The position numbers were made by a program, and so were the translations under genes. DNA of 64,000 bases from Humibacter sp049446075 (GTDB taxonomy: Bacteria > Actinomycetota > Actinomycetes > Actinomycetales > Microbacteriaceae): assembly GCF_049446075.1 (NCBI RefSeq), contig NZ_JBMSEB010000001.1, positions 2,356,001 to 2,420,000 on the forward strand, read 5' to 3'. Below, in pieces: positions 49,509 through 58,354 of the stretch (the first letter of the stretch is position 1; each line of letters opens with the position of its first letter). The notes beneath the pieces are model-generated. The model saw nothing but the letters and a program-made list of their open reading frames with translations. It was not told the origin of the DNA and made no database searches.

Positions 49509-50288
49509 ATGACAGACCCGGCGGCTGCGCACGCGGCATCCGAATCCCCCAGCCAGAACGTCCGACCCGAAGCCCGAGAAGAAGCGAAGCAAGAAGCGAC
49601 GGCCGACGCGCCTCAGCCTGACGGTTTCGCGCTCTGGGCCGTGCTCCGACGCGACCCGACGCGGCCCTTCAACCTCGAGGATCCGAGCGTCGAGTGGGCC
49701 ATCTCCGAGCTCGAGTCCGCTGTCGCCGACGTCGAGGCAGAGGGCGTGACCGTCCGCGGCTTCTACGACGTCTCCGGTCTCAAGGCCGACGCCGACGTCA
49801 TGGTGTGGTTGCACGGCCCGATCGCGGAGCAGCTTCAGGCCGCTCTGCGCCGGCTTCGACGCACTGCCATGCTGAGCGACCTCCTTCCCACGTGGAACGC
49901 GATGGGCGTTCACCGCGGAGCCGAGTTCAACAAGGCGCACGTGCCGGCGTTTCTCCGGGGACTCGAGCCGCGCCAGTGGCTCACGGTCTATCCGTTCGTA
50001 CGCAGCTACGAGTGGTACCTTCTCCCCGACGCCGAGCGCAGCCGCATGCTCGCCGACCACGGTCGGAAGGGTGCGGCGTTCCGCTCGGTGCTGGCCAACA
50101 CGGTCGCAGCGTTCGCGCTCGGCGACTACGAATGGCTGCTGCCGATGGAGTCAGACAATCTCGTCGATCTCGTCGACATGATGCGCGATCTCCGCGCCAC
50201 GGATGCCCGCAGGCACGTGCGTGAGGAGGTCCCGTTCTACACGGGTCGGCGTATTCCTGTGAAAGACATCCCTGAGGTCTTGCGATGA
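49509..50288 (+). CDS. hemQ: Coproheme decarboxylase HemQ/ChdC
   Basis: 259 residues. Chlorite-dismutase-like fold with FALWAVLR at the first strand, VTVRGFYDVSGLKADADVMVWLHG, the conserved catalytic-tyrosine segment TVYPFVRSYEWYLL, and the proximal heme His in RMLADHGRKGAAF. It decarboxylates coproheme to heme b with peroxide, the last step of the coproporphyrin pathway. The first 45 residues are Ala/Glu-rich and disordered. ATG 49509 has GGGAGA upstream; its stop overlaps hemH (ATGA). Confidence 0.96.
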   Translation: MTDPAAAHAASESPSQNVRPEAREEAKQEATADAPQPDGFALWAVLRRDPTRPFNLEDPSVEWAISELESAVADVEAEGVTVRGFYDVSGLKADADVMVWLHGPIAEQLQAALRRLRRTAMLSDLLPTWNAMGVHRGAEFNKAHVPAFLRGLEPRQWLTVYPFVRSYEWYLLPDAERSRMLADHGRKGAAFRSVLANTVAAFALGDYEWLLPMESDNLVDLVDMMRDLRATDARRHVREEVPFYTGRRIPVKDIPEVLR

Positions 50289-51340
50289 CGAAATACGACG
50301 CGATCCTGCTCTCCAGCTTCGGCGGTCCAGAGGGTCAGGATGACGTCATCCCGTTCCTGCGCAACGTCACGCGCGGGCGCGGCATACCCGACGAACGCCT
50401 AGAAGAGGTGGCGCACCACTACCGCCACTACGGCGGCGTCAGCCCCATCAACGAGCAGAACCGCCTGCTGAAGGCAGCGCTCGAGGCCGAGCTGGCGCGA
50501 CGCGGCATCGACCTGCCGATCCATTGGGGCAACCGCAACTGGAACCCGTACTTCACGGATGCCGTACGCGAGGCGCACGAAGCCGGTCACGACCGCCTGC
50601 TCGCGCTGGTGACGAGCGCGTACACGTCGTACTCCGGCGTCGGCCAGTACCGCGAGGACTTCGAGCGGGCGCTGGCCGAGAACGAGCTCACCGACGTGAT
50701 GTCGATCCATCGCATCAGGGAGTACTTCGACCACCCCGGCTTCGTGACGCCGTTCATCGAGGGCGTCGGCGCGGCGGTCGCGGAGCTCGAGGATGCCGCA
50801 GCTCGCGACGACATCCACGTGTTGTTCGTGACGCACTCCATTCCGAGCGCGGCGGCCGAGGCATCCGGTCCTGAATTCGGCAAGGGTGGCGCGTACGTGG
50901 CGCAGCACTGCGCAGTTGCGCACGCGATCTCCGAGGCTGCGGCAGAGGGCATCCCATGGTCGCTCGTCTACCAGTCGCGGTCGGGCGATCCCCGCACGCC
51001 GTGGTTGGAACCCGACATCAACGACCGCATCGCCGATCTCGGCGTCGACGGCCACACCAAGGCTGTGATCATCGTGCCGTTCGGATTCGTCAGCGACCAC
51101 ATGGAAGTGATGTGGGACCTCGACAACGAGGCGATCGCGACGGCCGAGGAGAACGGGCTTCGTGCCATCCGGGTGGCAACGCCTGGCACGCACCCGGCGT
51201 TCGTGGCCGGCCTCGTCGACCTGATCGAGGAGCGCCTCGACGACATCCCCGTCGAGCAGCGGCCGCACGTCACCGACCTCGGCCCGTGGCCGGATCACGA
51301 GCCCGTCGGCATGCGCGGAGAGAAGGTCGAAGTCCGATGA
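50285..51340 (+). CDS. hemH: Coproporphyrin ferrochelatase HemH/CpfC
   Basis: 351 residues. It has YDAILLSSFGGPEGQDDVIPFL at the start, YGGVSPINEQNRLL, the catalytic His in VLFVTHSIPSAA and the Glu-rich metal path in FGFVSDHMEVMWDLDNEA. It inserts iron into coproporphyrin III to give coproheme, the HemQ substrate. The neighbouring order hemQ-hemH supports the copro rather than proto assignment. Overlaps hemQ and hemC by 4 bases each. Confidence 0.96.
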   Translation: MTKYDAILLSSFGGPEGQDDVIPFLRNVTRGRGIPDERLEEVAHHYRHYGGVSPINEQNRLLKAALEAELARRGIDLPIHWGNRNWNPYFTDAVREAHEAGHDRLLALVTSAYTSYSGVGQYREDFERALAENELTDVMSIHRIREYFDHPGFVTPFIEGVGAAVAELEDAAARDDIHVLFVTHSIPSAAAEASGPEFGKGGAYVAQHCAVAHAISEAAAEGIPWSLVYQSRSGDPRTPWLEPDINDRIADLGVDGHTKAVIIVPFGFVSDHMEVMWDLDNEAIATAEENGLRAIRVATPGTHPAFVAGLVDLIEERLDDIPVEQRPHVTDLGPWPDHEPVGMRGEKVEVR

Positions 51341-52317
51341 CCGTCGTCCGGGTCGGCACACGCGGCAGCGCCCTCGCCTTGGCGCAGACGCGCCAGGTCG
51401 CCGACTCGCTGGCGAAGGCATCCGGACTCGAGATCGAGCTCGTCACGATCACGACTCACGGCGACACGGCAACCGGATCGCTCGCGCAGCTCGGCGGCTC
51501 GGGAGTGTTCACCGGTGCACTGCGCGACGCGTTGCTTGCAGGCGAGATCGACGTCGCCGTGCACTCGCTGAAGGATCTGCCCAGTGCGGAGCACCAGCAG
51601 ATCGAACTCGCGGCGGTACCCAAGAGAGCGGATGCCCGCGACGTGCTGTGCGCCCGCGACCACCTCACACTCGACACGCTCCCCGAGGGCGCCCGGGTGG
51701 GCACCGGATCCCCGCGCCGCGTCGCCCAGGTCAAGGCGCAGCGGCCGGATCTGCAGATCGTGGACATCCGGGGCAACATCGACACCAGGCTGGGGCGTGT
51801 GTTCGAGCAGACCGAAGCCGACAGGCGGCTCGATGCGGTGGTGCTCGCCGCAGCCGGCCTCGGTCGCCTTGGGCGTTCGGATGCCGCCACGCAGCACCTC
51901 GAACTCTCGGAGTGGCCGACGGCGCCCGGACAGGGCGCCCTCGCCCTCGAGACGCGACGTGAGAAGGATGCCTCGGCCGAGGGTCGTGCGCTCGCCAAGG
52001 CGCTCGCCGCAGTGAACCACGTGACGACGCGGGCGACGGTCTCGGCCGAGCGCGGGGTGCTCGCCGGATTGGAAGCGGGATGCGCCGCCCCGCTGGGCGC
52101 CACGGCGCTCGTCGAAGACGGTCTGCTGTTCCTCACGGCGACCGTGTACAAGCCGGACGGCACTCGGCAGCTCACCTCATCGCATGCTGCCAGTCTCGAG
52201 GGCAACGGTTCGGCGGCCCTGCTCGAGGCTGCACAGGATGCCTCGCAGCGCGTCGTCGACGAACTCCTCGCGAACGGCGCAGCGAGCCTGGCGCCCCTGG
52301 GCGGTGCCGAGTCATGA
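51337..52317 (+). CDS. hemC: Hydroxymethylbilane synthase (porphobilinogen deaminase)
   Basis: 326 residues. RVGTRGSALALAQTRQVAD opens the protein, and VHSLKDLPS holds the catalytic Asp (Asp80). GTGSPRRVAQVKAQRPDL provides pyrrole-binding arginines, and Cys249 in LEAGCAAPLGA anchors the dipyrromethane cofactor. It joins four porphobilinogens into hydroxymethylbilane. Coupled to hemH and hemD by 4-base overlaps. Confidence 0.97.
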   Translation: MTVVRVGTRGSALALAQTRQVADSLAKASGLEIELVTITTHGDTATGSLAQLGGSGVFTGALRDALLAGEIDVAVHSLKDLPSAEHQQIELAAVPKRADARDVLCARDHLTLDTLPEGARVGTGSPRRVAQVKAQRPDLQIVDIRGNIDTRLGRVFEQTEADRRLDAVVLAAAGLGRLGRSDAATQHLELSEWPTAPGQGALALETRREKDASAEGRALAKALAAVNHVTTRATVSAERGVLAGLEAGCAAPLGATALVEDGLLFLTATVYKPDGTRQLTSSHAASLEGNGSAALLEAAQDASQRVVDELLANGAASLAPLGGAES

Positions 52318-53111
52318 CGACGGGTCCGATTCCCACCCACGGCGCCAAACCTCTTTCGGGCTGGCGCGTGCTCGTTCCCCGCGGCGGACCGTGGGGAGAT
52401 TCGGTGGCGGCAGACATCCGCGCCCACGGTGGTACGCCGGTCGTGGCTCCGATGATCAACTTCGCACCGGCATCCGATGAGGAGTCCCTCGAAAGGGCGC
52501 TCAGTGCGCTCGCGGCGGGCGACTACGACTGGGTGACCGTGACGAGCGCAACGACCGTGGACGTGCTGTCGGCGCATCAAGCGCCGATCCACCCGAGCAC
52601 ACGCGTCGCCGCCGTCGGCGAGACCACGGCCGCAGCGCTCTTGGCCGCCGGGTACCGAGCGGACTTCGTGCCGGGCGACGACAACTCGGCCGCCGGCATG
52701 CTTCACGAGTGGCCTGCGATCACGAGGGGCGACGGTCCGCTGCGAGTGCTCACGCTGCGCAGCGAGATCGCCAAGACCACGCTCACCGACGGTCTGACGG
52801 CCCTGGGCCACGAGGTGCACTCCGTCGTCGCCTACCGCACCATCGGCATCCCCGTGGCCGAGAAGGTCGTCGAAGAGGTGGCGTCCGGCCAGATCACGGC
52901 CATTCTGGTCACCTCGGGCAGCGTGGCCGAGCAGGTGCAGCAGCAGCTCGGACCCATCCCGACCGGCACCCTCGTTGCAGCGATCGGACCTCGCACGGCG
53001 ACGGATGCCCGCGCGTACGGCCTGCGCGTCGACGTGATCGCGCCTGAGCGGACTGCCGAATCACTCGTCGAGGTGCTCGCTCGCGCCGCAGCGCAGCGGG
53101 CCGCGTCATGA
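52314..53111 (+). CDS. hemD: Uroporphyrinogen-III synthase
   Basis: 265 residues. Two-lobed HemD fold: WRVLVPRGGPWGDSVAADIRAHGG opens lobe 1, DWVTVTSATTVDVL follows, lobe 2 starts at RVLTLRSEIAKTTLTDGL, and the ILVTSGSVAEQV, VAAIGPRTATDARAYGLRVDVIA end is typical. It closes hydroxymethylbilane with ring D inversion. No fused methyltransferase domain. Coupled to hemC and idi. Confidence 0.94.
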   Translation: MTTGPIPTHGAKPLSGWRVLVPRGGPWGDSVAADIRAHGGTPVVAPMINFAPASDEESLERALSALAAGDYDWVTVTSATTVDVLSAHQAPIHPSTRVAAVGETTAAALLAAGYRADFVPGDDNSAAGMLHEWPAITRGDGPLRVLTLRSEIAKTTLTDGLTALGHEVHSVVAYRTIGIPVAEKVVEEVASGQITAILVTSGSVAEQVQQQLGPIPTGTLVAAIGPRTATDARAYGLRVDVIAPERTAESLVEVLARAAAQRAAS

Positions 53112-53725
53112 CAGACGCCGCACAGGAACGGGCATCCGTGCTCGCTGCGCGGCTTCGCGATGGTGACACGATCGGCGACGCGGGCGGCACCGACTCGGGC
53201 AGCGTCGACTCGACCAGGGTCGTGCTGCTCGACGAAGCGGGTGCGCCGATCGGCAGCGCAGACAAGGCCGTGGTTCACGGCCCGGAGACGCCGCTGCACC
53301 TCGGTTTCTCGTGCCACGTTCTGCTCGACGACGGTCGAGTGCTCGTCACGCGGCGTGCGCTGGCGAAGCTCACTTTTCCAGGGGTGTGGACGAACGCCTT
53401 CTGCGGGCATCCTGCGCCGGGCGAGCCGGTCGAGGATGCCGTGCGCCGCCACGCGCGCGACGAGTTGGGCATCCGGCTGAGCGAACCGGAGCTTGTGCTG
53501 CCGGACTTCCGCTACCGGGCCGTCGACGCGAACGGGGTCGTCGAATACGAGGTCTGCCCGGTCTACCTTTCTCGAGCCGTCGGCGAGTCCGTGCCGAACC
53601 CGGCGGAGGTGGCGGAGGTCGCCGCTGTCGCGCCTGCGGCGCTGGCCACCGCGCTGGCCAGTGCGCCATGGGCGTTCAGCCCTTGGCTCGTCGAGCAGGC
53701 GAGCCGCATGCCGCTGTACCGCTGA
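53108..53725 (+). CDS. idi: Isopentenyl-diphosphate delta-isomerase, type 1
   Basis: 205 residues. Nudix-like IPP isomerase: LHLGFSCHVLL, the Cys motif WTNAFCGHPAPGE with the catalytic Cys, the Nudix-like RRHARDELGI, and EYEVCPVY with the catalytic Glu. It interconverts IPP and DMAPP for isoprenoids. Being the last gene of the heme operon (ATGA overlap with hemD) ties prenyl supply to heme synthesis, which would suit heme o/a or quinone formation. The N-terminal 30 residues are extra. Confidence 0.95.
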   Translation: MTDAAQERASVLAARLRDGDTIGDAGGTDSGSVDSTRVVLLDEAGAPIGSADKAVVHGPETPLHLGFSCHVLLDDGRVLVTRRALAKLTFPGVWTNAFCGHPAPGEPVEDAVRRHARDELGIRLSEPELVLPDFRYRAVDANGVVEYEVCPVYLSRAVGESVPNPAEVAEVAAVAPAALATALASAPWAFSPWLVEQASRMPLYR

Positions 53726-53804
53726 CGTTGCCGCGGCTCAACCCGCCGACCGCTCGGGCGCCGGAGTCATCGGTGCCGTCGGCCGGAAGGTCCCGTTCGC
53801 AGAC

Positions 53805-54836
53805 TCAGCGTGCCGCTGTGCGCCGCATGCTCGGGTTCACCAGCACATCGACGTTGTCCGTGCGCTGCTCGATGGTTCCTCGGCCGAGCGGCAGCGCCGA
53901 GACCTCGGGATCCGTGATTCCGTCCAGTAGTCGGGTCACGATGGCGGGATTCGGGTGCAGATAGGGGCGGTCCCAGAACTGCACGGTTGCCGGCTCGACG
54001 GATGTCAGTCCGAGGCGGTTCTGCACGCGCAGGAGCACGGCGAGAGCCTCCGCCAGGGCGGCCTGTCGTGCACCCCACGTATCGGCCTCGAGCGCGCGGT
54101 CGATGGCCGGGCCGAGCTCGGACGCGCTGCCGAGTCGGCCGAACAGCGTGCCGAACCACTTCGAGTACGGCGGCCACCGGCGCTCAAGCATGAAGGCCAG
54201 ATGCATCGCGATCTGTGAGAGTCGGGATGCGATGACGCGCGAACCCCGTTCGTCGCCGCGATCCCCCGCGCGTCCGGCGAGGGGGAGCTCCTGTGCCAGC
54301 CTTGCCCAATCGCAGGCGATCACGTAGCGCCAAAGATCCTGGGGGTACCAGCGCAGGGCGTCTCTGGCGCGGCCCAGTTCGCCCGTTGCATCGGCGAACA
54401 ACGGTCCAGCGGTCACCTCCAGCGCTGCCTGCCCCGTGAGCGAGAGCCAGTCGTCGACCGAGACGCCGTGCCGCGGGTCGAAGCCGAGTCGGGCATCCAG
54501 GAAGCGCTCCAGGGTGGTCACCTCTATGCGGTGGCGGGCTTCGGTCTCGCCGGTGAAAGCGAACCGGGTGGGATGTTCGCAAAACGTGGCGGGGAGCATC
54601 CGCTCGAGAAGGCCGTCCACGGCGTCCACCACGTCATCGGGAACGAACAGGCTCAGCCGCAGGCCCCAGTCGTGGTCGCGGGACATGTCATCGTCGAGCT
54701 CGAGCACGTCGGATCCCGCGCCCAGGCGCCCTGCCGCGTACGGCATGCCAGGGAAACGCTCGGCGAGCAGCGGCTGCACGACCTCGTCGTAGTACGCGTG
54801 CGACAGCCGGATGCCGCTGGGCTCGGAAGGAGGCAT
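53805..54836 (-). CDS. DUF4037 protein, nucleotidyltransferase-like
   Basis: 343 residues. The N-terminal part reads AGRLGAGSDVLELDDDMSRDHDWG, the GS...D-x-D pattern of the nucleotidyltransferase fold. Next come the DUF4037 core, YPQDLWRYVIACDWARLAQE and the region RLSQIAMHLAFMLERRWPPYSKWFGTLF. It probably transfers a nucleotide to a small molecule or RNA, but no substrate is known. It lies leftward after rimK with a 69-base gap and converges on idi. Confidence 0.85.
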   Translation of the reverse strand: MPPSEPSGIRLSHAYYDEVVQPLLAERFPGMPYAAGRLGAGSDVLELDDDMSRDHDWGLRLSLFVPDDVVDAVDGLLERMLPATFCEHPTRFAFTGETEARHRIEVTTLERFLDARLGFDPRHGVSVDDWLSLTGQAALEVTAGPLFADATGELGRARDALRWYPQDLWRYVIACDWARLAQELPLAGRAGDRGDERGSRVIASRLSQIAMHLAFMLERRWPPYSKWFGTLFGRLGSASELGPAIDRALEADTWGARQAALAEALAVLLRVQNRLGLTSVEPATVQFWDRPYLHPNPAIVTRLLDGITDPEVSALPLGRGTIEQRTDNVDVLVNPSMRRTAAR

Positions 54837-54905
54837 GCCCCCATCCTGCCCGTGAGCCCGCGCTGTGCCGCGTCCGCGCTCGGCCGGGTCGAAGGCGCGT
54901 GACGG

Positions 54906-56099
54906 TCAGGACTCGACGGGGAGGGCATCCTTCGGCAGCTTGCGCACCTTGGTGCGGCGCCGTCTGCGGGCGGGGATCATCGATCGCATCTCCTCGAGCT
55001 TGCCGAAGCACAGCAGGCGGTCGCCCGCCTCGAGTTCGGTGTTGCCCCTCGGGTTCGGGATCACTGCGGCGCCCCTGTGCAGGGTGAGCACAGTGATGTC
55101 GCGCTCGTCCAGGCCCGAGTCGCGGAGGCGCTTGCCGATGAGGTCGGCCCCGATGCCGACCGCCAGCTCCGCAACGCCGTATCCGGTGGAGACCGTCAGC
55201 CGCTGCCGCACGTCGATCTCGGGGAACGCCACCTGATTGTCGATGTAGTCCACGATCGCGCCTGCCACGTCGAGCCCCGTCGCGGTCTCGATGCCCTGCA
55301 GGCCGGGCGACGAGTTGACCTCCATGACGAGTGGTCCGTCGTTGCCTTCGAGCATGTCGACCCCGGCGACCCTGAGGCCCATGATCTGCGCCGAGCGCAC
55401 GGCGGCCTGCTCGTACTCCGGCGGAAGCTCGATGCGCTGCACCGAGCCGCCGCGGTGCACGTTCGACCGGAACTCGTCACCGCTGGCCACGCGTCGCATC
55501 GCGGCGACCACGCGGTCCCCGACGACGAGCGCACGCACATCCCGTCCCTTGCTCTCCGCGATGAATGACTGCACGAGCACGTTCTGCTTCGTGGAGTGCA
55601 ACGTCTCGATGATGGCCTCGGCGATCTTCGCCTCTGGCGCGAGGATGACCCCGATGCCCTGTGTGCCCTCGAGGAGCTTGATCACGACGGGCGCTCCCCC
55701 GACCGACTCGATCGCCGTGCGCACGTCGGCCCGGCTGTGCACGAACGCGGTGGCAGGCATACCGATGTTGTGCCTGGACAAGATCTGGTTGGCTCGCAGC
55801 TTGTCCCGGGAGTTGGTGATGCCGTTCGCGGTGTTCGGGGTGTAGACATCCATCTGCTCGAACTGGCGTACGACGGCAGTACCGAAGTAGGTGATCGAGC
55901 TGCCGATGCGGGGCAGGATGGCGTCGTAGTCGGACAGCAGCTTGCCCCGGTACTGCAGGTCCGGCTCCTCGCCGGACAGGTCGATCGAGAACCGCAGGGT
56001 GTCGAGCACCTTGGCACGGTGTCCTCGATCGAGTGCCGCAGCCTTCAACCGCTGAGTCGAGTACGACTGCGGAGCCCGCGACAGAATGGCCAACTTCAC
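54906..56099 (-). CDS. rimK: RimK-family ATP-grasp ligase with C-terminal TrkA_C (RCK) domain
   Basis: 397 residues. The N-terminal RimK lobe (LAILSRAPQSYSTQRLKAAA...ILPRIGSSITYFGTAVVRQFE) leads into the ATP-grasp core: APVVIKLLEGTQGIGVILA, GRDVRALVVGDRVVAAMRR, GVDMLEGNDGPLVMEVNSSPGL (metal-binding Glu/Asn). After residue 300 comes a TrkA_C/RCK_C domain (GIGADLIGKRLRDSGLDERDI...LEAGDRLLCFG). Canonical RimK adds glutamates to ribosomal protein S6; the extra ligand-binding domain suggests regulation. GTG 56099, 25 bases from the divergent rimB-like ATG. Confidence 0.92.
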   Translation of the reverse strand: MKLAILSRAPQSYSTQRLKAAALDRGHRAKVLDTLRFSIDLSGEEPDLQYRGKLLSDYDAILPRIGSSITYFGTAVVRQFEQMDVYTPNTANGITNSRDKLRANQILSRHNIGMPATAFVHSRADVRTAIESVGGAPVVIKLLEGTQGIGVILAPEAKIAEAIIETLHSTKQNVLVQSFIAESKGRDVRALVVGDRVVAAMRRVASGDEFRSNVHRGGSVQRIELPPEYEQAAVRSAQIMGLRVAGVDMLEGNDGPLVMEVNSSPGLQGIETATGLDVAGAIVDYIDNQVAFPEIDVRQRLTVSTGYGVAELAVGIGADLIGKRLRDSGLDERDITVLTLHRGAAVIPNPRGNTELEAGDRLLCFGKLEEMRSMIPARRRRRTKVRKLPKDALPVES

Positions 56100-56124
56100 C
56101 GTGGGCTCCTGGAAAGATGGGGGA

Positions 56125-56601
56125 ATGGGCGAGACCATCCATTCAAGCACCGTCGTGGGGTGGCGCGAGTGGGTTTCCCTGCCCGCCATCGAGGTGCCAT
56201 GGGTGAAGGCAAAGCTCGACACCGGTGCACGCAGCTCGGCCTTGCACGCGTTCGACATCGAGGAGCTCGACGGCGGCGAACGCGTGCGCTTCCACGTGCG
56301 ACCCTGGCAGGACTCCAACCGTGATGCCGTCGTGGTCGAATGCCCGGTTCACGACAGACGGCTGGTGCGCAGTTCGACCGGCCACGCACAACGGCGTTAC
56401 GTCGTGCTCATCGAGCTCGAACTGTGCGGTCGCACGGTGCAGGCCGAGACGACGCTCACCAATCGGGATGCCATGGGCTTCCGGATGCTCGTCGGCCGCC
56501 AGGCGCTCCGCCAGGGCGGTTTCGTGGTCGACGCGGGCAGGTCGTTCCTCGGCGGGCGCGCGCCCCGACCGGTGCGGCGCCGCAACCGCGGGCGGGCGTA
56601 G
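56125..56601 (+). CDS. RimB-like retropepsin/ATP-dependent zinc protease family (PF05618)
   Basis: 158 residues. WREWVSLPAIEVPWVKAKLDTGARSSALHA carries the DTGA aspartic-protease-like active motif, and LTNRDAMGFRMLVGRQAL is the family end motif. Homologues are encoded beside rimK in proteobacteria, where RimB works with RimK in ribosome modification. Divergent here with only 25 bases between the starts, so the two promoters must overlap the opposite genes. The last 20 residues are Arg-rich (PVRRRNRGRA). ATG 56125 follows GGGGGA. Confidence 0.9.
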   Translation: MGETIHSSTVVGWREWVSLPAIEVPWVKAKLDTGARSSALHAFDIEELDGGERVRFHVRPWQDSNRDAVVVECPVHDRRLVRSSTGHAQRRYVVLIELELCGRTVQAETTLTNRDAMGFRMLVGRQALRQGGFVVDAGRSFLGGRAPRPVRRRNRGRA

Positions 56602-56649
56602 GCGCTCGCCGCGGGCGCGCTGCAGCGCTCGCCGCCCGCGCGCTGCGCC

Positions 56650-56820
56650 GATTGCGCCAGGACGCGGCGATTGCGCCAGGAAACGTGGCGCAATCGCGAA
56701 GACATGGCGCAGTCAGGTGGAGGAGGCCCGGCGCGGTCAGGGTGGAGGAGGCCCGGCGCGATCAGGGTGTCGGAGGCCCGGCGCGATCAGGGCGGAGGGG
56801 TCCTGGCGCAATCAGGGGTG
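56650..56820. repeat. TGGCGCAATC motif array (24-25-bp tandem units with inverted leaders)
   Basis: Two ATTGCGCCAGG copies are followed by TGGCGCAATC and then direct units starting GCGC(A/G)(A/G)TCAGG at 56707, 56731, 56756, 56781 and 56806 (periods 24, 25, 25, 25), most ending GGAGGCCCG. It lies between the convergent rimB-like and MFS genes and overlaps the last bases of the MFS gene. Confidence 0.8.
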
Positions 56821-58239
56821 GACTTGTTCCTCGTACGACCGCGGATGCCACGAGGCGAGCAGCACGGCGTGCACGACTGCCAGCCCCGTCGCGATCGCGA
56901 TGACCGTGATCCACTCCGGAACGGCATCCGCTCCGGAGCCGTTCACGAACACGATGCCGAGGATGGTCGTTGCAAGGATGGCGCCGACGTAGCGGGAGGT
57001 CTGGAAGATTCCGGCCGCGACGCCGGCATCCTTCGGCGCCGCGGACGCGTAGAGGGCTTGGCTCATCGCGATGCTCACGACGCAATACGGCGCGCCCATG
57101 GCTGCCGTGATGAGGAGGATCGCCACCGGGTTCACGGTCGCCGCCGCCACGGCGAGCAGGCCGGCGCCGGCGATGAGCCCCACCCCTCCCGTGATGAGCG
57201 TGAACCGCAGGCCGCGGGTCTCGATCCAGCGAGCGCCGAGCGGGGTCAGCCCGATGGTCACGGCCGCCAGCGGGAACATCAGCAGACCCGTCACTCCAGC
57301 GCCGTACCCGCCGTGCTCCTGCAGCAGCTGCGGCAGGCCGAAGAACGCCGTGTAATACACGAGATTGAAGACGGCGAAGCAGAGGTACACCATCATGAGC
57401 GAGCGATTCGCCGCCAGCAGCCTGAGGTTGATGAACGGAACGGATGCCGTCTGCTCGCGCCACACGAAGCATCCGCCGGCCAGCACCGCGACGGCGAGCA
57501 ACCACCACGCCGGGGCCTGCAGCCCGAGCAGGAAGATCAGCAGCGCGACGAGCGTGCCGACGAAGAGTGCGATCCCCGGGATGTCTGACTGGAGCACAAG
57601 CACGCGGAAGCGCTCGGCGCGGCGGGCCCTGTCGGCGGGGGCGAGCATCCACGTGCCGACGAGGGCGAGAGCGGCGAGCGGAACGTTCACGGCGAAGATC
57701 GCCTGCCAGCCGAGTGTGCTCACGAGCAGGCCGCCCAGCACCGGGCCGACGGCGGCGCCCGCGGTGTTCGCGATCTGGATGCGCCCAAGCAGTCGCGGAG
57801 TCGTCACGCCGGACTGCGCGCTGAGCGGTCGCACCATCGCTACGGCAGACGGAAACGCAGTGGCCGTACCGATCGCGAGCCCGATGCGACCGACGCACAC
57901 GAGCGCGAACGATGGCGCGAACGGCGTAAGTGCGCTCACGACGATCACGACGGCCATGCCGAACACGAAGAGCCTGCGAGGTCCGAAGCGATCGCCGAGC
58001 CGGCCCATGAGCGGCTGACCGGCGGCGGACGCGAGGTAGAACGCCGTGATGACCCAGGTGGCTTCGGCGATGCCGAGCATGAACGTCTTCTGCAGATCGA
58101 CGAGCGCCACCGCGATCATCGACGAGTTGAGGGGGTTCAGTGCCGTGCCGAGACTCAGGCCGGCGACCGCGAGACCGGTGCGACGCCGCGCGCCGGGCTC
58201 CGGTCCGGGGTCGGGGGCCGGAGCTGCTGCGTCACTCAC
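56812..58239 (-). CDS. MFS transporter, DHA2 family (EmrB/QacA-like)
   Basis: 475 residues with about fourteen membrane segments. LNPLNSSMIAVALVDLQKTF is the DHA2 helix 1 motif (D replaced by N-S-S), and PLMGRLGDRFGPRRLFVFGM is the loop 2-3 signature. GPVLGGLLVSTLGWQAIFAVNVP is motif C. It should export drugs or metabolites with proton exchange. The missing helix 1 acidic residue may change coupling or cargo. GTG 58239 is chosen since the preceding frame is unlike protein; the first 25 residues are Pro/Ala-rich. Divergent from hemB. Confidence 0.92.
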   Translation of the reverse strand: MSDAAAPAPDPGPEPGARRRTGLAVAGLSLGTALNPLNSSMIAVALVDLQKTFMLGIAEATWVITAFYLASAAGQPLMGRLGDRFGPRRLFVFGMAVVIVVSALTPFAPSFALVCVGRIGLAIGTATAFPSAVAMVRPLSAQSGVTTPRLLGRIQIANTAGAAVGPVLGGLLVSTLGWQAIFAVNVPLAALALVGTWMLAPADRARRAERFRVLVLQSDIPGIALFVGTLVALLIFLLGLQAPAWWLLAVAVLAGGCFVWREQTASVPFINLRLLAANRSLMMVYLCFAVFNLVYYTAFFGLPQLLQEHGGYGAGVTGLLMFPLAAVTIGLTPLGARWIETRGLRFTLITGGVGLIAGAGLLAVAAATVNPVAILLITAAMGAPYCVVSIAMSQALYASAAPKDAGVAAGIFQTSRYVGAILATTILGIVFVNGSGADAVPEWITVIAIATGLAVVHAVLLASWHPRSYEEQVHP

Positions 58240-58342
58240 AGTTCCGTCACACCCACGCCCTCGATGGTAGCGACGGATGCGCGCGCCGTCGGGGCAGTCG
58301 CCTGCGAATGCCCGCCCGAGCAAGCACTCAGGGGCGCGCCAC

Positions 58343-58348
58343 TAGCCT
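58343..58348 (+). promoter_or_regulatory. Candidate -10 box of hemB-hemL
   Basis: TAGCCT, 6 bases before the GTG at 58355; leaderless arrangement. Confidence 0.45.
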
Positions 58349-58354
58349 TGAACG

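Noticed and set aside
56707..56820. Possible CRISPR array
   Set aside because: 24-25-bp tandem units with no spacers; a simple tandem repeat.
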